Source of the DNA: Tetracentron sinense
Taxonomy: Eukaryota > Streptophyta > Magnoliopsida > Trochodendrales > Trochodendraceae
Length of the DNA: 64,000 nt
Assembly: GCA_015143295.1 (NCBI GenBank)
Contig: CM026562.1
Coordinates: 5,246,639-5,310,638, forward strand
Direction of reading: 5' to 3'
Of the stretch, positions 1 to 11,485 are shown in pieces (position 1 is the first letter of the stretch; each line of letters begins with the position of its first letter). The translations under genes were made by a program, and so were the position numbers. A model generated the notes under the pieces. The model did no database searches. It was not told the DNA's origin and saw nothing but the letters and a program-made list of their open reading frames with translations.

Positions 1-117
1 CAAGTGTATTCTGAGGTGTTATGAGGCTGTATCGGGTCTTATGTTAACATGGGTAAAAGTGAGATGATCAGCGTTGGGTACAACCCAAAACAAGAGAATC
101 TAGCAGCTTGTCTAGGG

Positions 118-1102
118 CATGGTTTAAAATATCGATACGTAACGACTGATACAGGCCGATACGTATCCTATTTAGAGCCACCCGATACACTGGTACGCTG
201 GAAAAAAAAAAACTCTACTGTATCGGGCCGATACAAGCCCGATACACTTGATACGGGGATTTTTCAATTAATTTTTTCTCTTTCTATTTACACTAAGATC
301 CACAATACAAACCCGACCCGATACACAAAACTTATTTACATAATATATTATTTAAGTAAATGATTTTAATTTGATTTTACTTTCATTTACATTAGATATT
401 AATATGTAAATAAGGTTATCCCCCTATTTATGATGCCCCAGCCCAACCCTACTTATCAGGAGCCACTGGTTATGATGCCCCAACCCAACCCTACTTATCA
501 GGAGTCACTGGTTATGATGCTCAGTCCCAGTCTTCAACTGACAGTTATGGATAAATCACAACTCAGCAGCAGGCATATATACAAATGTACATGGGCATGT
601 ACCGCACGATGATGACTTGGACACAGTGGTATCATCATGTCTGGACCACTTATAATATATCATTCTACTCAATTCCTGATCTCACAATGATAGAGTATGA
701 GCCGGCACGAATCTCAATGTGGTATTGAGCTTCTATTATGCATGTAATTTGATTTGTGAATTCAATGGTCAATGTATTTTCATATTTTTGATTTATGAAT
801 GCAAGTGAACTTCTATAACTTGGTTAAGTAACTATGGTTTGTATTTTCATACATATTTATCAGCGCACACGCTTTTTTTAACTTATAAATTTGTTCTTTC
901 ATATATATGATTATAAATGTAGTTGGTGACCTTCATTTAGTTTGTTTTTAGTTTATATTTGTAATAAAAAAGGTTTTATGCAAGATATCCAAATTTTTCC
1001 ATGCGTATCTAAACTTTTTTTAGCGTATCCTAAATTTTTCCGTAATATCCAACCAATATGTATCCTATTTTGATCTCACCGATACTGATATTTTGAACCA
1101 TG
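118..1102. mobile_element. hAT-superfamily element, 985 bp, perfect 8-bp TSD
   Basis: The element begins CATGGTTTAAAATATC and ends with the inverted form GATATTTTGAACCATG, a terminal inverted repeat of about 16 bp. It is flanked by identical 8-bp copies of GTCTAGGG at 110-117 and 1103-1110. Excision of element plus one TSD restores the frame of the surrounding LINE. Subterminal DNA is full of CGATACG/CGTATCG words, likely transposase-binding repeats as in other hAT elements (inference). It contains a coding-like remnant at 429-728. Confidence 0.85.
429..728 (+). pseudogene. Coding-like remnant inside the hAT element, possibly a transposase C-terminus
   Basis: A 100-codon frame runs from 429 to a TGA at 726-728, broken by one TAA at 552-554. 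The first part is two and a half copies of a 14-residue Tyr/Pro-rich unit (YDAPAQPYLSGATG type, 42-bp period at 430 and 472). The second part contains QQQAYIQMYMGMYRTMMTW and ends in MWY. Composition and frame are unlike the AT-rich non-coding DNA around it. It may be the tail of the transposase of the autonomous parent, or captured host coding sequence. I do not recognise a catalytic motif. Confidence 0.45.
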
Positions 1103-2379
1103 GTCTAGGGTGCAAAACAGATAGTCTGCCTTCTTTCAAAAGGGGGCAAATAAACCTTGATCAAAAGCACTCTTAGAAATCTCTCAATTCTAACTATCCC
1201 TAGAGTCTTAACGGATTATATGGATCGACTTCAAAAGGAATTCCCATAGAATGGCAAATGGGAGAAGTCTAGATATCACTTGGTGGCTTGGGATAAGTGT
1301 GTCACCCTATGCAAAGGGGTGGGTTGAACCTCAAGCCATTAACCTCCAATAATAAAGCATTGTTAGGAAAATAGGTTTGGAGTTCCAGGGAGGAAAGTCT
1401 AAAGAGAGAGTTTATGGAGGAGAGTGATAGTTGTTAGACATGGTCAATCTTCGTGCTGGTCCTGCTGGAGACCCCGGAAGGTCAGGGGTCATCATGGGGT
1501 GGGTTGTGGAAAGGGATTATGGCGATGGCCACTATGGTGACCCCGTTCATTTCTTTCAAGATGGGTAATGGGTTAGAGGTTCCTTTTTAGCAAGATGTGT
1601 GGTGAGAGCCGGCTCTGGGATAGGTTTGGAAATATCTTCCTTCTATCAGTAAATAAAGCGGCGTCCGTAGCGGATTGTTATGAAATGAGGAATGATGAGG
1701 TCATTTGGTGCCCAAGGATGAGGCGGGATCTGAACTATTGGGAAATCACCGATCTTCTCTGCCTTTTACAATCTTTAGGTCACTATGTTCCTAGACCACT
1801 CAGTAGAGATACCTGATTTTGGGATAGGGACAACAATGGTCATTTCTTAGTGAGATCATTGCATCAGTCATTTGAACGTAATTCACAACACTCTTTTCAT
1901 CATAAGGATGTGTGGAATTCAAAAAATCCTTTGAAAGTAGCATTCTTTCTTTGGATTGCAGCTCTAAATAGCTCTAAATAAGATTCTGACTTGTGATAAT
2001 TTGAAAAAGAGAGATTGGAGGATGGTTAATCGCCTACGATTTGTGCCTGCTCATGGAAGAGTTGGTGGATCATCTATTATTACATTGTCTCGTTGCTTTT
2101 GAGATTTAGGGCTACTTTATCTCTCGGATAATAGTGGCCTAGGTCTTCCCAGTCTCGAGTAGGTGTGGATGGTGACTAGACGGAAATTTGGTCGATTCTT
2201 CCTGGGACCATAGCCTGGGCAATATGGAAAAAGAGGAATTCTAGAGCATTCGACAACTCCCCTTCTTCCATTCCCCCACATTTATGGGCAAATTCGGCAA
2301 TCAATCTTGGAATGGTTGTCAATTTGTCATCCGTATGAGAATCTGGGAATGCTGATTTAAATGCTTTGCTAGTATTATT

Positions 2380-2850
2380 ATCATGTTTTCATGGCTCTTG
2401 TTTTGGTTGATATGTAACCAGGTTTGTGTTGGTGTAGTTGTGATGGTCACCCATCAGCAACTACTTAGCTACGCAGGCTTTCGCTTCTGTAACTGGTGTT
2501 TCATTGGTATATATATATATATCTCGATCAAAACAAAAAATGTTGGCCATCTTGTTTTCTTGGCTCTTGTATCTATAGGTAACATCATGTATAGTATGTG
2601 GTCATTTGCTATTGCGTGATGTATTTGGAAGGTGACAAATAGAAGAATATTCAATGGAAAAATGGAGGAGCTACTAGTGTTGTGCAACTATGTTTCTTGT
2701 CTTTTGTACCTATGGTCCTCTCTCACATATCTCAATGATGACAGGGCAATTAAAAATAGGATTGTAAATTTTGCCTTTACTTTCTTTTAGTCAGTCTGGT
2801 GCTGTAAGAGTTGGAACTTTGCCTTTTTTATATAATTATCTCATCTCTCT
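2380..2850 (+). mobile_element. Second L1 LINE C-terminal fragment
   Basis: Around 2590-2700 one frame reads MYSMWSFAIAWCIWKVTNRR, the same C-terminal motif already seen near 2200 in the upstream LINE, so this is a separate copy. It ends in T-rich and A-rich sequence near 2830-2870. Frames are broken and a short TA run lies at 2508-2521. Confidence 0.5.
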
Positions 2851-2959
2851 ATAAAAGAATATCTTAAAAGACATCTATGAATTCATCAAACATAATTCTT
2901 AGTTTCTTAAATGTAGGATTATAAATTCAAATATAATTGTTTTTAAGAAAAGTCAGATA

Positions 2960-3400
2960 AGTCTAAAGAAATGATACAATCCATTAACTAATCACATGTA
3001 TTTTCTAGAGATTATATGATTAGTACAAATGAAAAGTAAACTAGTTTTATTTTTGGCAAACATTTTAATTTACAATTACAAAAAAATACGTTTTCCAAAT
3101 ATTTAGAATATCTTCGGATGTAGTAGATCATCCATATTAAAGGTTAGTATTAAGGAAAAAATAAATCACTTTTACTTTCTAAGATTTATTAAATTATAAC
3201 TAAGAAATAAAAAGTACTTTTTGCCAATTCATATTAGTCTATAGATGTGGTAGATCATCCATAGACTAATCATGTAAATATTTTATTTGAACATATATGA
3301 TTAGTATTAATGAAAATTAGTTTTTTTTTTAATTAAAAATTATGAAAATTAAGACTAGTATTTGGATGAGGTCGATCATCCGTAGAGTAATCATATATGT
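2960..3400. repeat. Diverged tandem repeat, about 121-127 bp period
   Basis: The word GATCATCC followed by TAGAnTAATCA recurs at 3126, 3253 and 3374, with a weaker copy near 2973. Each is followed by AT-rich sequence containing GATTAGTA. No coding potential is seen. Confidence 0.55.
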
Positions 3401-3616
3401 TTTACTTAGCCATAAATTTTTTATAATTTGTATAAAAAGATAATAGTTTTTTTCAGCACAATAAATGATTGATTGATCTATGAAAAGTCAGAGATAACAA
3501 TTGTAGATCCATGGACTGCACACAACTCCATAGGTAACTCAAACATGAAACAATCAACCATATAAGAGAAGAAGAAAAAAATGACCAAACTCATGCCTTT
3601 GAAAAACTGCAAGAAT

Positions 3617-3778
3617 ACACTGTGGGGCTAGCCAGTGGTTGTGTATCCCCTCACTAGGAGGGAAGGTCCCAGGATCAATCCCATGAGAAGAGTGTGCGTG
3701 GTTGTTGACTCCACCTAGTGGTTGTTGACTCCACCTAGAACAAATACTAACCCCTACTAACCAGAATTTGCAAAACAA
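3617..3778 (+). mobile_element. tRNA-derived SINE-like insertion with 15-bp TSD
   Basis: A body of about 162 bp lies between two exact copies of AAAAACTGCAAGAAT (3602-3616 and 3779-3793). Inside are an A-box-like TAGCCAGTGGTT and a B-box-like GGTCCCAGGATCAATCC, and the 3' end is A-rich. A 20-bp unit ending CCACCTAG is tandemly doubled near 3700-3740. The long TSD, small size and pol III-like boxes fit a SINE. Confidence 0.7.
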
Positions 3779-3917
3779 AAAAACTGCAAGAATGGACTGC
3801 AATCTCAATTGAGTGTTTTCGAACAAAAATCGACAAAGGAATTGTCAATTTTCGTCCAAAAAAAAATGATTAGGTGCTCAAGGGAAGTATACCATTCAAA
3901 ATAAAGATTTTTCTAGA

Positions 3918-4215
3918 AATGGCTCAGGGTCAACTACAGTTCGATACAGTTGCATATCGTAGTTGTATTGTGCGTATTGGATGATACAAGTCTGATTTGA
4001 ACACTATCGAACCGATACCCCGAAATTCCTAGAGTATAGCATGATACACAGTCATACTCGATATTTTTTATTCTAGTACTATGTCATGCCGCTAGTTCTA
4101 GTACTATGTCATGCCACCATTGTGTAGATTGGAATATTGCACAATACAGAATGATACACACTGATAATTATAGACGATAATGACGGTAACTCATGGTTTA
4201 GTGGGACCACCTCAA
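3918..4215. mobile_element. Probable short hAT-like derivative of the CGATAC type
   Basis: This stretch is rich in CGATAC, GATACA and CGATATT words like those in the hAT elements at 118 and 29060, and ends near CATGGTTT (4193). A doubled unit TTCTAGTACTATGTCATGCC lies at about 4072-4115. I could not find a matching target duplication, so limits are approximate. Confidence 0.35.
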
Positions 4216-5490
4216 CATACCTAAAACACTTGTAAAGGACTGATTGAAAAGTATACCGTAATCATTGAACCAGAAAGCACGAGACCAATTGCAGTTCACT
4301 CAAGTCATTGAAACACTAATAATACTAATTGGATCTGAGCGCAAATAAACCCGATTGGCTCACATAAGGTTACAATGTCATTATACTAATGTTATGATAA
4401 GTATGACCCTATTTTTCTGCTCTGTTTTCAGCTGCATCTCCTTTCTGAAAATCTGCTCCACCACTTGTTCGGCATCACCTTTCTAGAATCATCAAATAAT
4501 AGCAGAGTTGAACCCAGTCAAGCAGGGATCAGTTAACCATGAAAGGCTAAGCCAATCAATTAAGAAAAATAACGATGGCTCCTCCACATAGTGGACTCAA
4601 CTACGCCATAGAAGACTCATACCAACAATTAATTATTTAGGCCTCCAAAATTTGGGATTTTTCTATTCATAATGCACTACAACATGAAGTTGCAACACCC
4701 CACACAAATATATACACATGCATGGTTGTTTCATAAATTATATACAGTAAGACCATACCGATTTTGTACAAATCAGAAATTGTACATATTTAAGGCTTCT
4801 AGGAGTAATATCCCTGAAGTGTGATCTGGCAATGGATCTAGGATCTAAGCTAGATGCAGATTAATGAAAAAAAAGGTATTAGTTAGCTAAATATCTGTTA
4901 GTATCATAATAACTATATATAAGGAAAGAAATGGCAAGGTTTCTGATTTGCAGAAATCTAACAAACTATGAAAAGATAACTTACTAAAGGAATTCCAGCC
5001 TCCTAAACAGCCGTCAAGAACGTAATATATTATCAACTATAACTTCTCCACATATATGTCACCATTAGATAGATATTATCTAAGTTATATTCTCATCTAG
5101 TATAAATCCATTTAAACCATTCATGAAGTAATTGAAAGTAAAAACTAAAAGACAAAAATAACCTCCAGAATTATTGGTATTCCTCAAGCAAGGTTAAAAT
5201 GATCTTGTCTACACTTTTCTAAAAAAATCAGAGAATATTTTATTGCTGAAATGCAAAAAACTCTAAATTTAGTACGATTCTAAACAAACACCAGCAAAGA
5301 ACTCTAATAATAATAATAATGATGATGATGTCATAACCCTTGTAGTCAAATAATATAATACCAAATTAATACAAGAAGAATGTATGGGAATTGAGATATC
5401 AAAAGGAGTATGATGTCATCATTCCCATAACCCAAATAAGTTACCACCTGTTTATTAAATAAGCGTCAACTGATCAACTGTATGAATAGC
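4216..5490. other. Upstream intergenic DNA of the pectinesterase, no gene seen
   Basis: AT-rich sequence with no convincing coding frame or element boundary. It would contain the promoter of the downstream pectinesterase, but no TATA box could be assigned with confidence. Confidence 0.4.
5305..5330. repeat. Microsatellite (TAA)n followed by (TGA)n
   Basis: A run of about six TAA units passes into about three TGA units. Confidence 0.85.
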
Positions 5491-6042
5491 TAATATTGAG
5501 ATTCTTTTTCCACATAACCAATCAATCTAATAATAAAACCAATATATCATTCTCAGAGGCAATAAAAGTTATCATGCTAAAAATGGAATATTCAATAAAT
5601 AATACTGATGTGATCAACCCATATGAACAATCTATGATTTATTGCTGCTTTTACTCTGTTTTTTCTGTTCATAGTATTAGAGTTACCTATTTGGGCCTAT
5701 TTTCTTCTTCTGCTTCTCCTTATATACAATTAATGCTGTCATTCTCTAATATCCTCTGTTCATAGTTATAGAGTTCTATGTATTGCTCTTAATAAGTTAT
5801 CCTCTGTTTCAAATTTGGTTCTGTATGAACCTGTTTACCTGATTTCTTTTTTTATTGTTGTTGTATTTGAGGCATTCTTTTTTATATGTTTTTTATGTTA
5901 TGTTTTACTCTGAAACAGAGTTGGTTGACGAGTTCTACCACTTGAAAGATAGTAAGATACTAGTTCTTGTGATTTATGTTGTACAGGTTGAGGATACTAT
6001 TCAAGAGAAAGCAGAGACTAAGAACTTGTGCAGTTGCAAGAG

Positions 6043-7181
6043 ATGACAATGCCCATTCTTACCATTCTATTTGCGCTTTTGTGGAGCATACAAAGCTGTT
6101 TTATGCTTCAATTTGATGTGACCGTGGCTCAAGATGGTTCAGGGAATTTCACTACTATTTTTGATGCCATATCAACCGCTCCTAACCTTGGCTCACAGCG
6201 GTACTACATACAAATTAGAGCTGGAGTCTATGAAGAGAATGTAATAATTGAAACCCAGAAGACCAACATTGTACTTATAGGTGAAGGAATGGTTAATACA
6301 ATAATTACAGGAAATAGAAGCTTTATCGGAGGGTTCAAGACCTACGATACAGCAACCGTCAGTAAGTCAGCTTACTTTTAAATTGGGTCCAGTCCTTTAA
6401 ATGTTTATGATACCTTAATGAGTACATATTTTTAAAATAATAATAATATTCAACAAACAACTAAATTACATTTTCTTTCTTAATAGGAATACTTGCAGAT
6501 GGTTTCATTGCAAAAGATATAACATTTCAAAATTCAGCTGGGCCCAGCATGATGCAGGCAGTAGCGTTAATGAGTAAATCAAACTCATCGGCCTACTATA
6601 GATGCAGATTCCTAGGGTATCAGGACACCCTCTATGCCAAAGAGGGCACACAATTCTATAGAGAATGTGAAATTTATGGTACGGTTGATTTCATCTTTGG
6701 GGATGCAGTAGCAGTTTTACAGAACTGCTATATATATGCCCGCAAACCCCTTCCCGGGCAGTCAAACACCATAACTGCCCAAGGACGGGAATCCACTGAT
6801 GATGTGGGTGCAATCTCAATCCACAACTGTACCATCAAGGCCGCCTCAGACCTTCAAGAAAATTCAACAATTGAAACGTACCTTGGCAGGCCATGGAAGA
6901 ATTATTCAAGGACGATTATCATGCAATCTCACCTAGAAGGTCTTATCGACCCTAGGGGTTGGAGCGAATGGGAAGGAAGGAAATCTGGCCTAGACACCCT
7001 CTACTACGGTGAGTACCAAAATAGAGGACCCGGTGCTGCAACAAAAGATAGAGTCAAATGGCCGGGCTATAAAGTAATAACTAGCCCTATTGAAGCTGCA
7101 AAATTTACAGTAAGAGAGTTGATCAAGGGTGACACATGGATACCATCAACAGGTATACCGTTTCTTCCTGATCTTATATGA
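6043..7181 (+). CDS. Pectinesterase (pectin methylesterase), no PMEI pro-domain, two exons
   Basis: The protein would de-esterify cell-wall homogalacturonan. Exons 6043-6361 and 6487-7181 flank a 125-bp GT-AG intron and join in frame to 337 residues. The ATG at 6043 is preferred because it opens directly into a hydrophobic signal peptide (residues 1-20). The catalytic set is complete: Gln130 in QAVAL, Gln152 and Asp153 in QDTL, Asp174 in GTVDFIFG, and Arg241 and Trp243 in LGRPW. The usual C-terminal block (PGAATKDRVKWPGY, WIPSTGIPF) is present. The length matches plant members that lack the N-terminal inhibitor (PMEI) domain. Several N-glycosylation sequons (NFT, NRS, NSS, NCT, NST, NYS) suit a secreted wall protein. 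An additional 5' non-coding exon is possible, since an acceptor-like TTGTACAG lies near 5988. It is the only apparently intact host gene in the window. Confidence 0.92.
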
Positions 7182-7212
7182 GTATGATTAGCTATCTAAC
7201 TTAATAATTTAT

Positions 7213-7218
7213 AATAAA
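7213..7218 (+). terminator. Candidate polyadenylation signal of the pectinesterase
   Basis: AATAAA lies 32 bp after the stop codon in AT-rich DNA. Plant signals are degenerate, so this is only a candidate. Confidence 0.4.
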
Positions 7219-7554
7219 TATTACATATCTTCAGATACTTTCTTAGGCCTAACCTTCGCTAGGCTTTCGTCCCTTCGCCTATAGGTGGCAAGTAATAGAA
7301 TGAAATTTTCTGTACAAACAAAGTAGTCTCTCAAGAAGTTACATAGTGTACATGTATTTTCACATGCATAAATCTTGAAATTATCATAAATTCCAGAATG
7401 TACCTTTACTTCAGTTCTCCACTTATAACATAACAAATATTGATATTAACGATACAACCAAATGAATCTTTCAACAAATCATGAAATGTAAATGCATTCA
7501 CACATTCAATCATTTTGACGAGATGCATTATGCAAATTATCAAGGCATTCAATA

Positions 7555-8275
7555 AAGTACAAGGTCTGTTCCATCAAAACTCATCTTCTTTTTACTGCCC
7601 TAAACAAAATTACTGGAGAGAAATGTGAATGTATGCTTGAGCCAATGGGGCTTTCACATAGTAAGTAATATTCTTACTGTCATTGTCAAAACGCGTGAGC
7701 CGAGATGTTGGAAATGACTACTCATCTAGGTTTTTGCCTGATGAAATAAGTGAGCCTATATTCCTGGGATTTGGATATTTATTTAATAGTGTTAATTTCT
7801 ATCTTTTGGAAATTTGGCATACGCAAAATTGGATTACAGGATTAGCCAGGCAAATGTCCCATGAAATCAAATTTACTAAATCAATCTTTATAGTTAAATT
7901 TAGAATACTATTTTTTTTAAAATTGTAACGGATGCTATATATAGATATACAAGGTCTGTTACATCAAACCTTATCCTCTTTTTGCTGACCTAAGAAAAAT
8001 TACCAGAGCGAAGTGTAAAATGTATGCTTCAGATGATGGGGGCTTTCACATAGTAAGTAATATTCCTACTGTCATTGTCAAAACACTTAGGTGAGCCGAG
8101 GTGTTGCAAATGACTATTCACCTAGGTTTTTGCCTGGTGAATTAACCGAGCCTGTATTCATGGGATTTGGATATTAATTAAAATATAATATTGCTAATTT
8201 TTATCTTTTGGATATTTGTTATACGCAACATTGGATTGGTCAGGCGAATGTCCTATGATTTAAAATTTACTAATC
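7555..8275. repeat. Diverged tandem duplication, about 390-bp unit
   Basis: Two copies start at ACAAGGTCTGTT (about 7559 and 7949) and share long blocks, including GGGGCTTTCACATAGTAAGT, GTCATTGTCAAAAC and CTAGGTTTTTGCCTG. They differ by many substitutions and small indels, so the duplication is old. No coding function is apparent. Confidence 0.75.
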
Positions 8276-8454
8276 AATATTAGGGGGAGTTCAGTAATTC
8301 TAAACTAAATAGGTAGAACTTATTTGGAAATTAAAGCTTGATTGTTAAGTTAAAGCTTGATTGGATATCTAAATCTTTTCAAAGTGGAGGTTTTACCTCT
8401 AAAATAATAAGGAGACAAGAGCTACTTTTATCTTTAGAGGCTTTGCTAATTTCT

Positions 8455-8645
8455 ATCCCAAAACCCTTTGTTGCACCAATATTTTTCCTTCCCGTGCCCA
8501 TAATACCCTTTGCTTCTACTTATATACCAACAATATACCAAAATCCACATTTTTCTTTCCCATAATACCCATTTTGATTCTTTATTTTCTTTCCCATAAT
8601 ACCATTTTCTTCTACTTATATACTAACTATATCCCAAAACCCTTT
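8455..8645. repeat. Short direct repeat of the CCCATAATACC type
   Basis: CCCATAATACC and CTTCTACTTATATACCAAC recur at roughly 8500 and 8600, giving two partial copies of a unit near 100 bp. No gene is seen. Confidence 0.5.
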
Positions 8646-8649
8646 GCAT

Positions 8650-9696
8650 GTTGTGATAAGAGTTCGAGTGATGTATCGGTCCTCAACAAAAACCTAATAC
8701 CTATCGGTTTTAGTTTCGGATGATACATATTTTTTTCTTTTAAAAATAAATTAAATTAAATTTCAAAAAAAATCAAATGAGTTATATGCACCAAATTTAC
8801 CAAATATAAAGTCATGAGAAGCGACTCAAAGACAAAATAGCCAACACAAGTACAATAACACAATGAATTAAAACATAAATAACTTTTTTTTTTGATAGGT
8901 AATGGTCATTGTATAAAAGAAAAAGCAAGAAGATACACCCAGCGCAAAAGTAGCCGCCCAAGGAAAACCAAAAAGGTCAAGCTAAGATACTTGACCATCT
9001 ATACAAAAAGTCAGTCCATTGGACCTTCTTAAAATCAACTAACACAGAAGACCAACTATATAACAACCACCCAATCTTAAGAATAATTTTGGCCGTCGAC
9101 TCTTCCTTATCTTCAAAAATTCTTCTATTTTGTTCCCTCCACAAACCCCAACAAATCGCTGCAGGAAGCATTCTCCAAACCTCATTGCCCCTCTTACTAA
9201 ACACTCCTTTCGGCCAACCCAACACCATATCCCCCAACCCTCCTTGCAAAACCCAGCTCATCCAAAGAGCCCCAAAAAAGGATTCCAAACTACCTGCGCT
9301 TGAGGACAATGTAGAAAAATATGATAAACATTCTCCTCAGCCTACCCACACATAATGCATCTATTAGGAATGGCCATTCCCCTATGAATTAAATGATCAA
9401 CCGGAACACTTTGTCTAAAGATGCCGCCCAAAGAAAAGCCTGCACCTTCAAGGGAATCTTTAGCTTCCAGATTCTTCGAAAAGCAATGTTTCTACTCTCC
9501 TCCTCCCCCTTTCCTTCTCCCAAAGCAAAGAATAACAATGGGCAGTTGAAAATTCCTCCTCTACACCCCCTTCCCATCTTCTAAACGATATGTATAGTCC
9601 ATTTCTTATCAGTATAAATATCATACAGGGGGCTACCGAAACCTATACGTATTGCCTGTTTTGTATCGGTTTTGGTGATTTTTATTTCAATGATTC
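8650..9696. mobile_element. hAT-like CGATAC element interrupted by an L1 tail
   Basis: The left part (about 8650-8730) and right part (about 9585-9696) both carry ATACGTAT/TATCGGTTTT words. The right end GATTTTTATTTCAATG mirrors the start of the hAT element at 29060. The left terminus and target duplication could not be fixed. The intervening 8884-9588 is a LINE fragment on the minus strand. Confidence 0.4.
8884..9588 (-). mobile_element. 5'-truncated L1 LINE 3' end
   Basis: Read on the minus strand, this encodes the zinc-binding region (IWKLKIPLKVQAFLWAA, then CIMCG and HIFLHC) and the motif ICWGLWREQNRRIFED. It ends in TTACCTATCAAAAAAA next to a poly-T run at 8884-8894 on the plus strand. 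Stops and frameshifts are present. This is a standard 5'-truncated L1 copy. Confidence 0.8.
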
Positions 9697-9891
9697 AAAC
9701 CCTTCAACAGGTGAACCATGTTGGGCCTATTAATGGAAAGCCCTATCTACTACGAGTCTCAACTGTCCACTAAATAAAAAAATTATATTATAAAATATAA
9801 ATATTATTTTTAATACAAAGCATGTGTCTTGCACGTGCACTTCAACTATGATATATAAAGACATAAAAAGGGGAACGAGATAACAAAGGAT

Positions 9892-11009
9892 CCGTTTGGT
9901 TGCACTTTTATTTTCTGATTTTTGTTTTTGAAGAATTTTTTGCATTACACATGTTTGGTAAGCATGTCTATGTTTTTGTTTTTAGAATCTAATACTAAAA
10001 TATTCGAAAAATCAAGGTAACGGAATTTCTTGTTACCTCAATTTTCAGATATAGAAAACAAAAAATTAGAAGAGAACTTTTTATATTTCTTAAAGACAAA
10101 ATTGCCCTTCTATCTTTACTAATAAATTTTTATAAAGACAAAATTGTCTTTCTTAAAAATGTAGATGAAATTTTTATAAAGACAAAATTGTCCATCTATA
10201 ATGCGAGGTGTTACAAACGTAGATGAAATTTTATATTTTATAAAGACAAAATTTCCCTTCTATATCTACTTTTATAAAGACAAAATTGTCCTTCTACTAC
10301 TATAATGCCAATTTTGTAAAGACAAAATTACCCTTTTTTACTCTATTATAAATTTTTACAAAGAAAAAATTGCCCTTCTTAAAAACGTTATGAACTTTTT
10401 ATAAAGACAAAACAGCCCTTCCATAATGTCAGGTGTTAAAAACTAAGAAGAAATTTTTATAAAGACAAAACTGCCCTTCTATCTCTACTACAAAATTTTT
10501 ATAAAGACAAAATTTCCCTTCTAATATATACCAATTTTTATAAAGACAAAATTGCCCTTCTCTACTACTATAATGTCAATAAGGGTATTAAAAACATTGA
10601 TGAAATTTTTATCAAGACAAAATTACACTTACAGAGAAGTTGATGCTCACTTGCATCGCATGTGCCCCCTTCAATGCAACTCCCCCTGAAATTCATAGAA
10701 TCCAAAATATTATCCTTTTTAATATCTACATATATTCATAATATTACTAATATATGATTTTGTATTTGAAGTAGAATTGTGCTAGGTCATAGATGGGACC
10801 CATATTGACGCACATGTTCCATTGGAACAACAAATACCATATCGCAGAAAAAAGTTGATCAAACATGTTTTTCTGTTTTTCGTTTTTTAAAACAAGTAAC
10901 AGTTAGCAATGCAAAACGTGTTTCCTGCTTAAAAAATATGGAAACAGAGAAAAAATGATTCATTTAAAAAATAGAAAAAGGGACAGTTCACAAATGCAAC
11001 CTAAGGGAT
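9892..11009. mobile_element. Non-autonomous DNA element with internal minisatellite
   Basis: The left end GGATCCGTTTGGTTGCA and the right end TGCAACCTAAGGGATC are imperfect inverted repeats. Both flanks inside also pair loosely (ATGTTTGGTAAGCATG versus GATCAAACATG). No transposase is present. The target duplication is not clear, so the superfamily is unassigned. Confidence 0.5.
10085..10632. repeat. Minisatellite of AAAGACAAAATTGCCCTTC units
   Basis: About twelve copies of TATAAAGACAAAATTGCCC occur at irregular spacing of roughly 40-65 bp, with recurrent linker words CTCTACTA and ATAATGTCA. It sits inside the MITE-like element. Confidence 0.8.
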
Positions 11010-11011
11010 CA

Positions 11012-11470
11012 CAAGAATTTGAACCCAAAAAACTAAACGCTAGATCGAAAACAATCATCCACTCAAGAGAGAGGGGCATAGGCGCATAGCCTATAACAAA
11101 CACATAAAAAAGAGTGCACCCCAAGATCCTCAAAGTCAATCCTAATGGAGCACCAAGCTATAAGGCGTGCAAACCCGCTTAAAAAGAGAAGCAACATCAT
11201 TTTAATACATGACGGTTCTCCTTCCAAATTGTCCAGGCAATAGCTCTCGACAAAAGGGCCGACAACATAGAGGTCAAAGAATCCAACTAAACAGAGAGCC
11301 AACAAGAAAATAAGTGTTGAAAGGAGTCAGGAAAGAGCATACAATCCCAGACAGGATAGGAGGTGACTCCATATATCAGAAGCAAGGGAAAATTCAATAG
11401 AAGGTGATGATCTACCGTTCTTCCGCCTCAAGGTACAAGCAACAACAGCTAGCCATTCTCCACCCTCTAT
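11012..11470 (-). mobile_element. L1 LINE C-terminal relic
   Basis: On the minus strand one frame reads LSRAIAWTIWKENRHV, the L1 C-terminal motif, followed in a shifted frame by a hydrophobic tail. It is frameshifted and has no clear ends. Confidence 0.55.
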
Positions 11471-11485
11471 GTTTTACGTGGTCAC

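Larger units (their letters stand above)
1..2375 (+). mobile_element. L1-type LINE ORF2 C-terminal relic, split by a hAT element
   Basis: Positions 1-117 and 1111-2375 are two parts of one non-LTR retrotransposon ORF2. The first part encodes the stretch after the reverse transcriptase catalytic core (ILRCYEAVSG, KSEMISVG). When 118-1110 is removed the frame reads straight on as ACLGCKTDSLPS. Further on come HLVAWDKVC, KALLGK, KNPLKVAFFLWIAAL (start of the zinc-binding region) and, near 2200, IAWAIWKKRNSRAF, the usual L1 C-terminal motif in plants. Several frameshifts and stops (for example near 1815 and 1980) show it is dead. The 5' end lies outside the window or is truncated. The family call rests on motif order; no 3' tail is clear. 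Confidence 0.75.

Noticed and set aside
49..363. 104-codon open frame near the left edge
   Set aside because: It is a chimera of LINE ORF2 (up to 117) and hAT DNA; the hAT boundary with its target duplication falls inside it.
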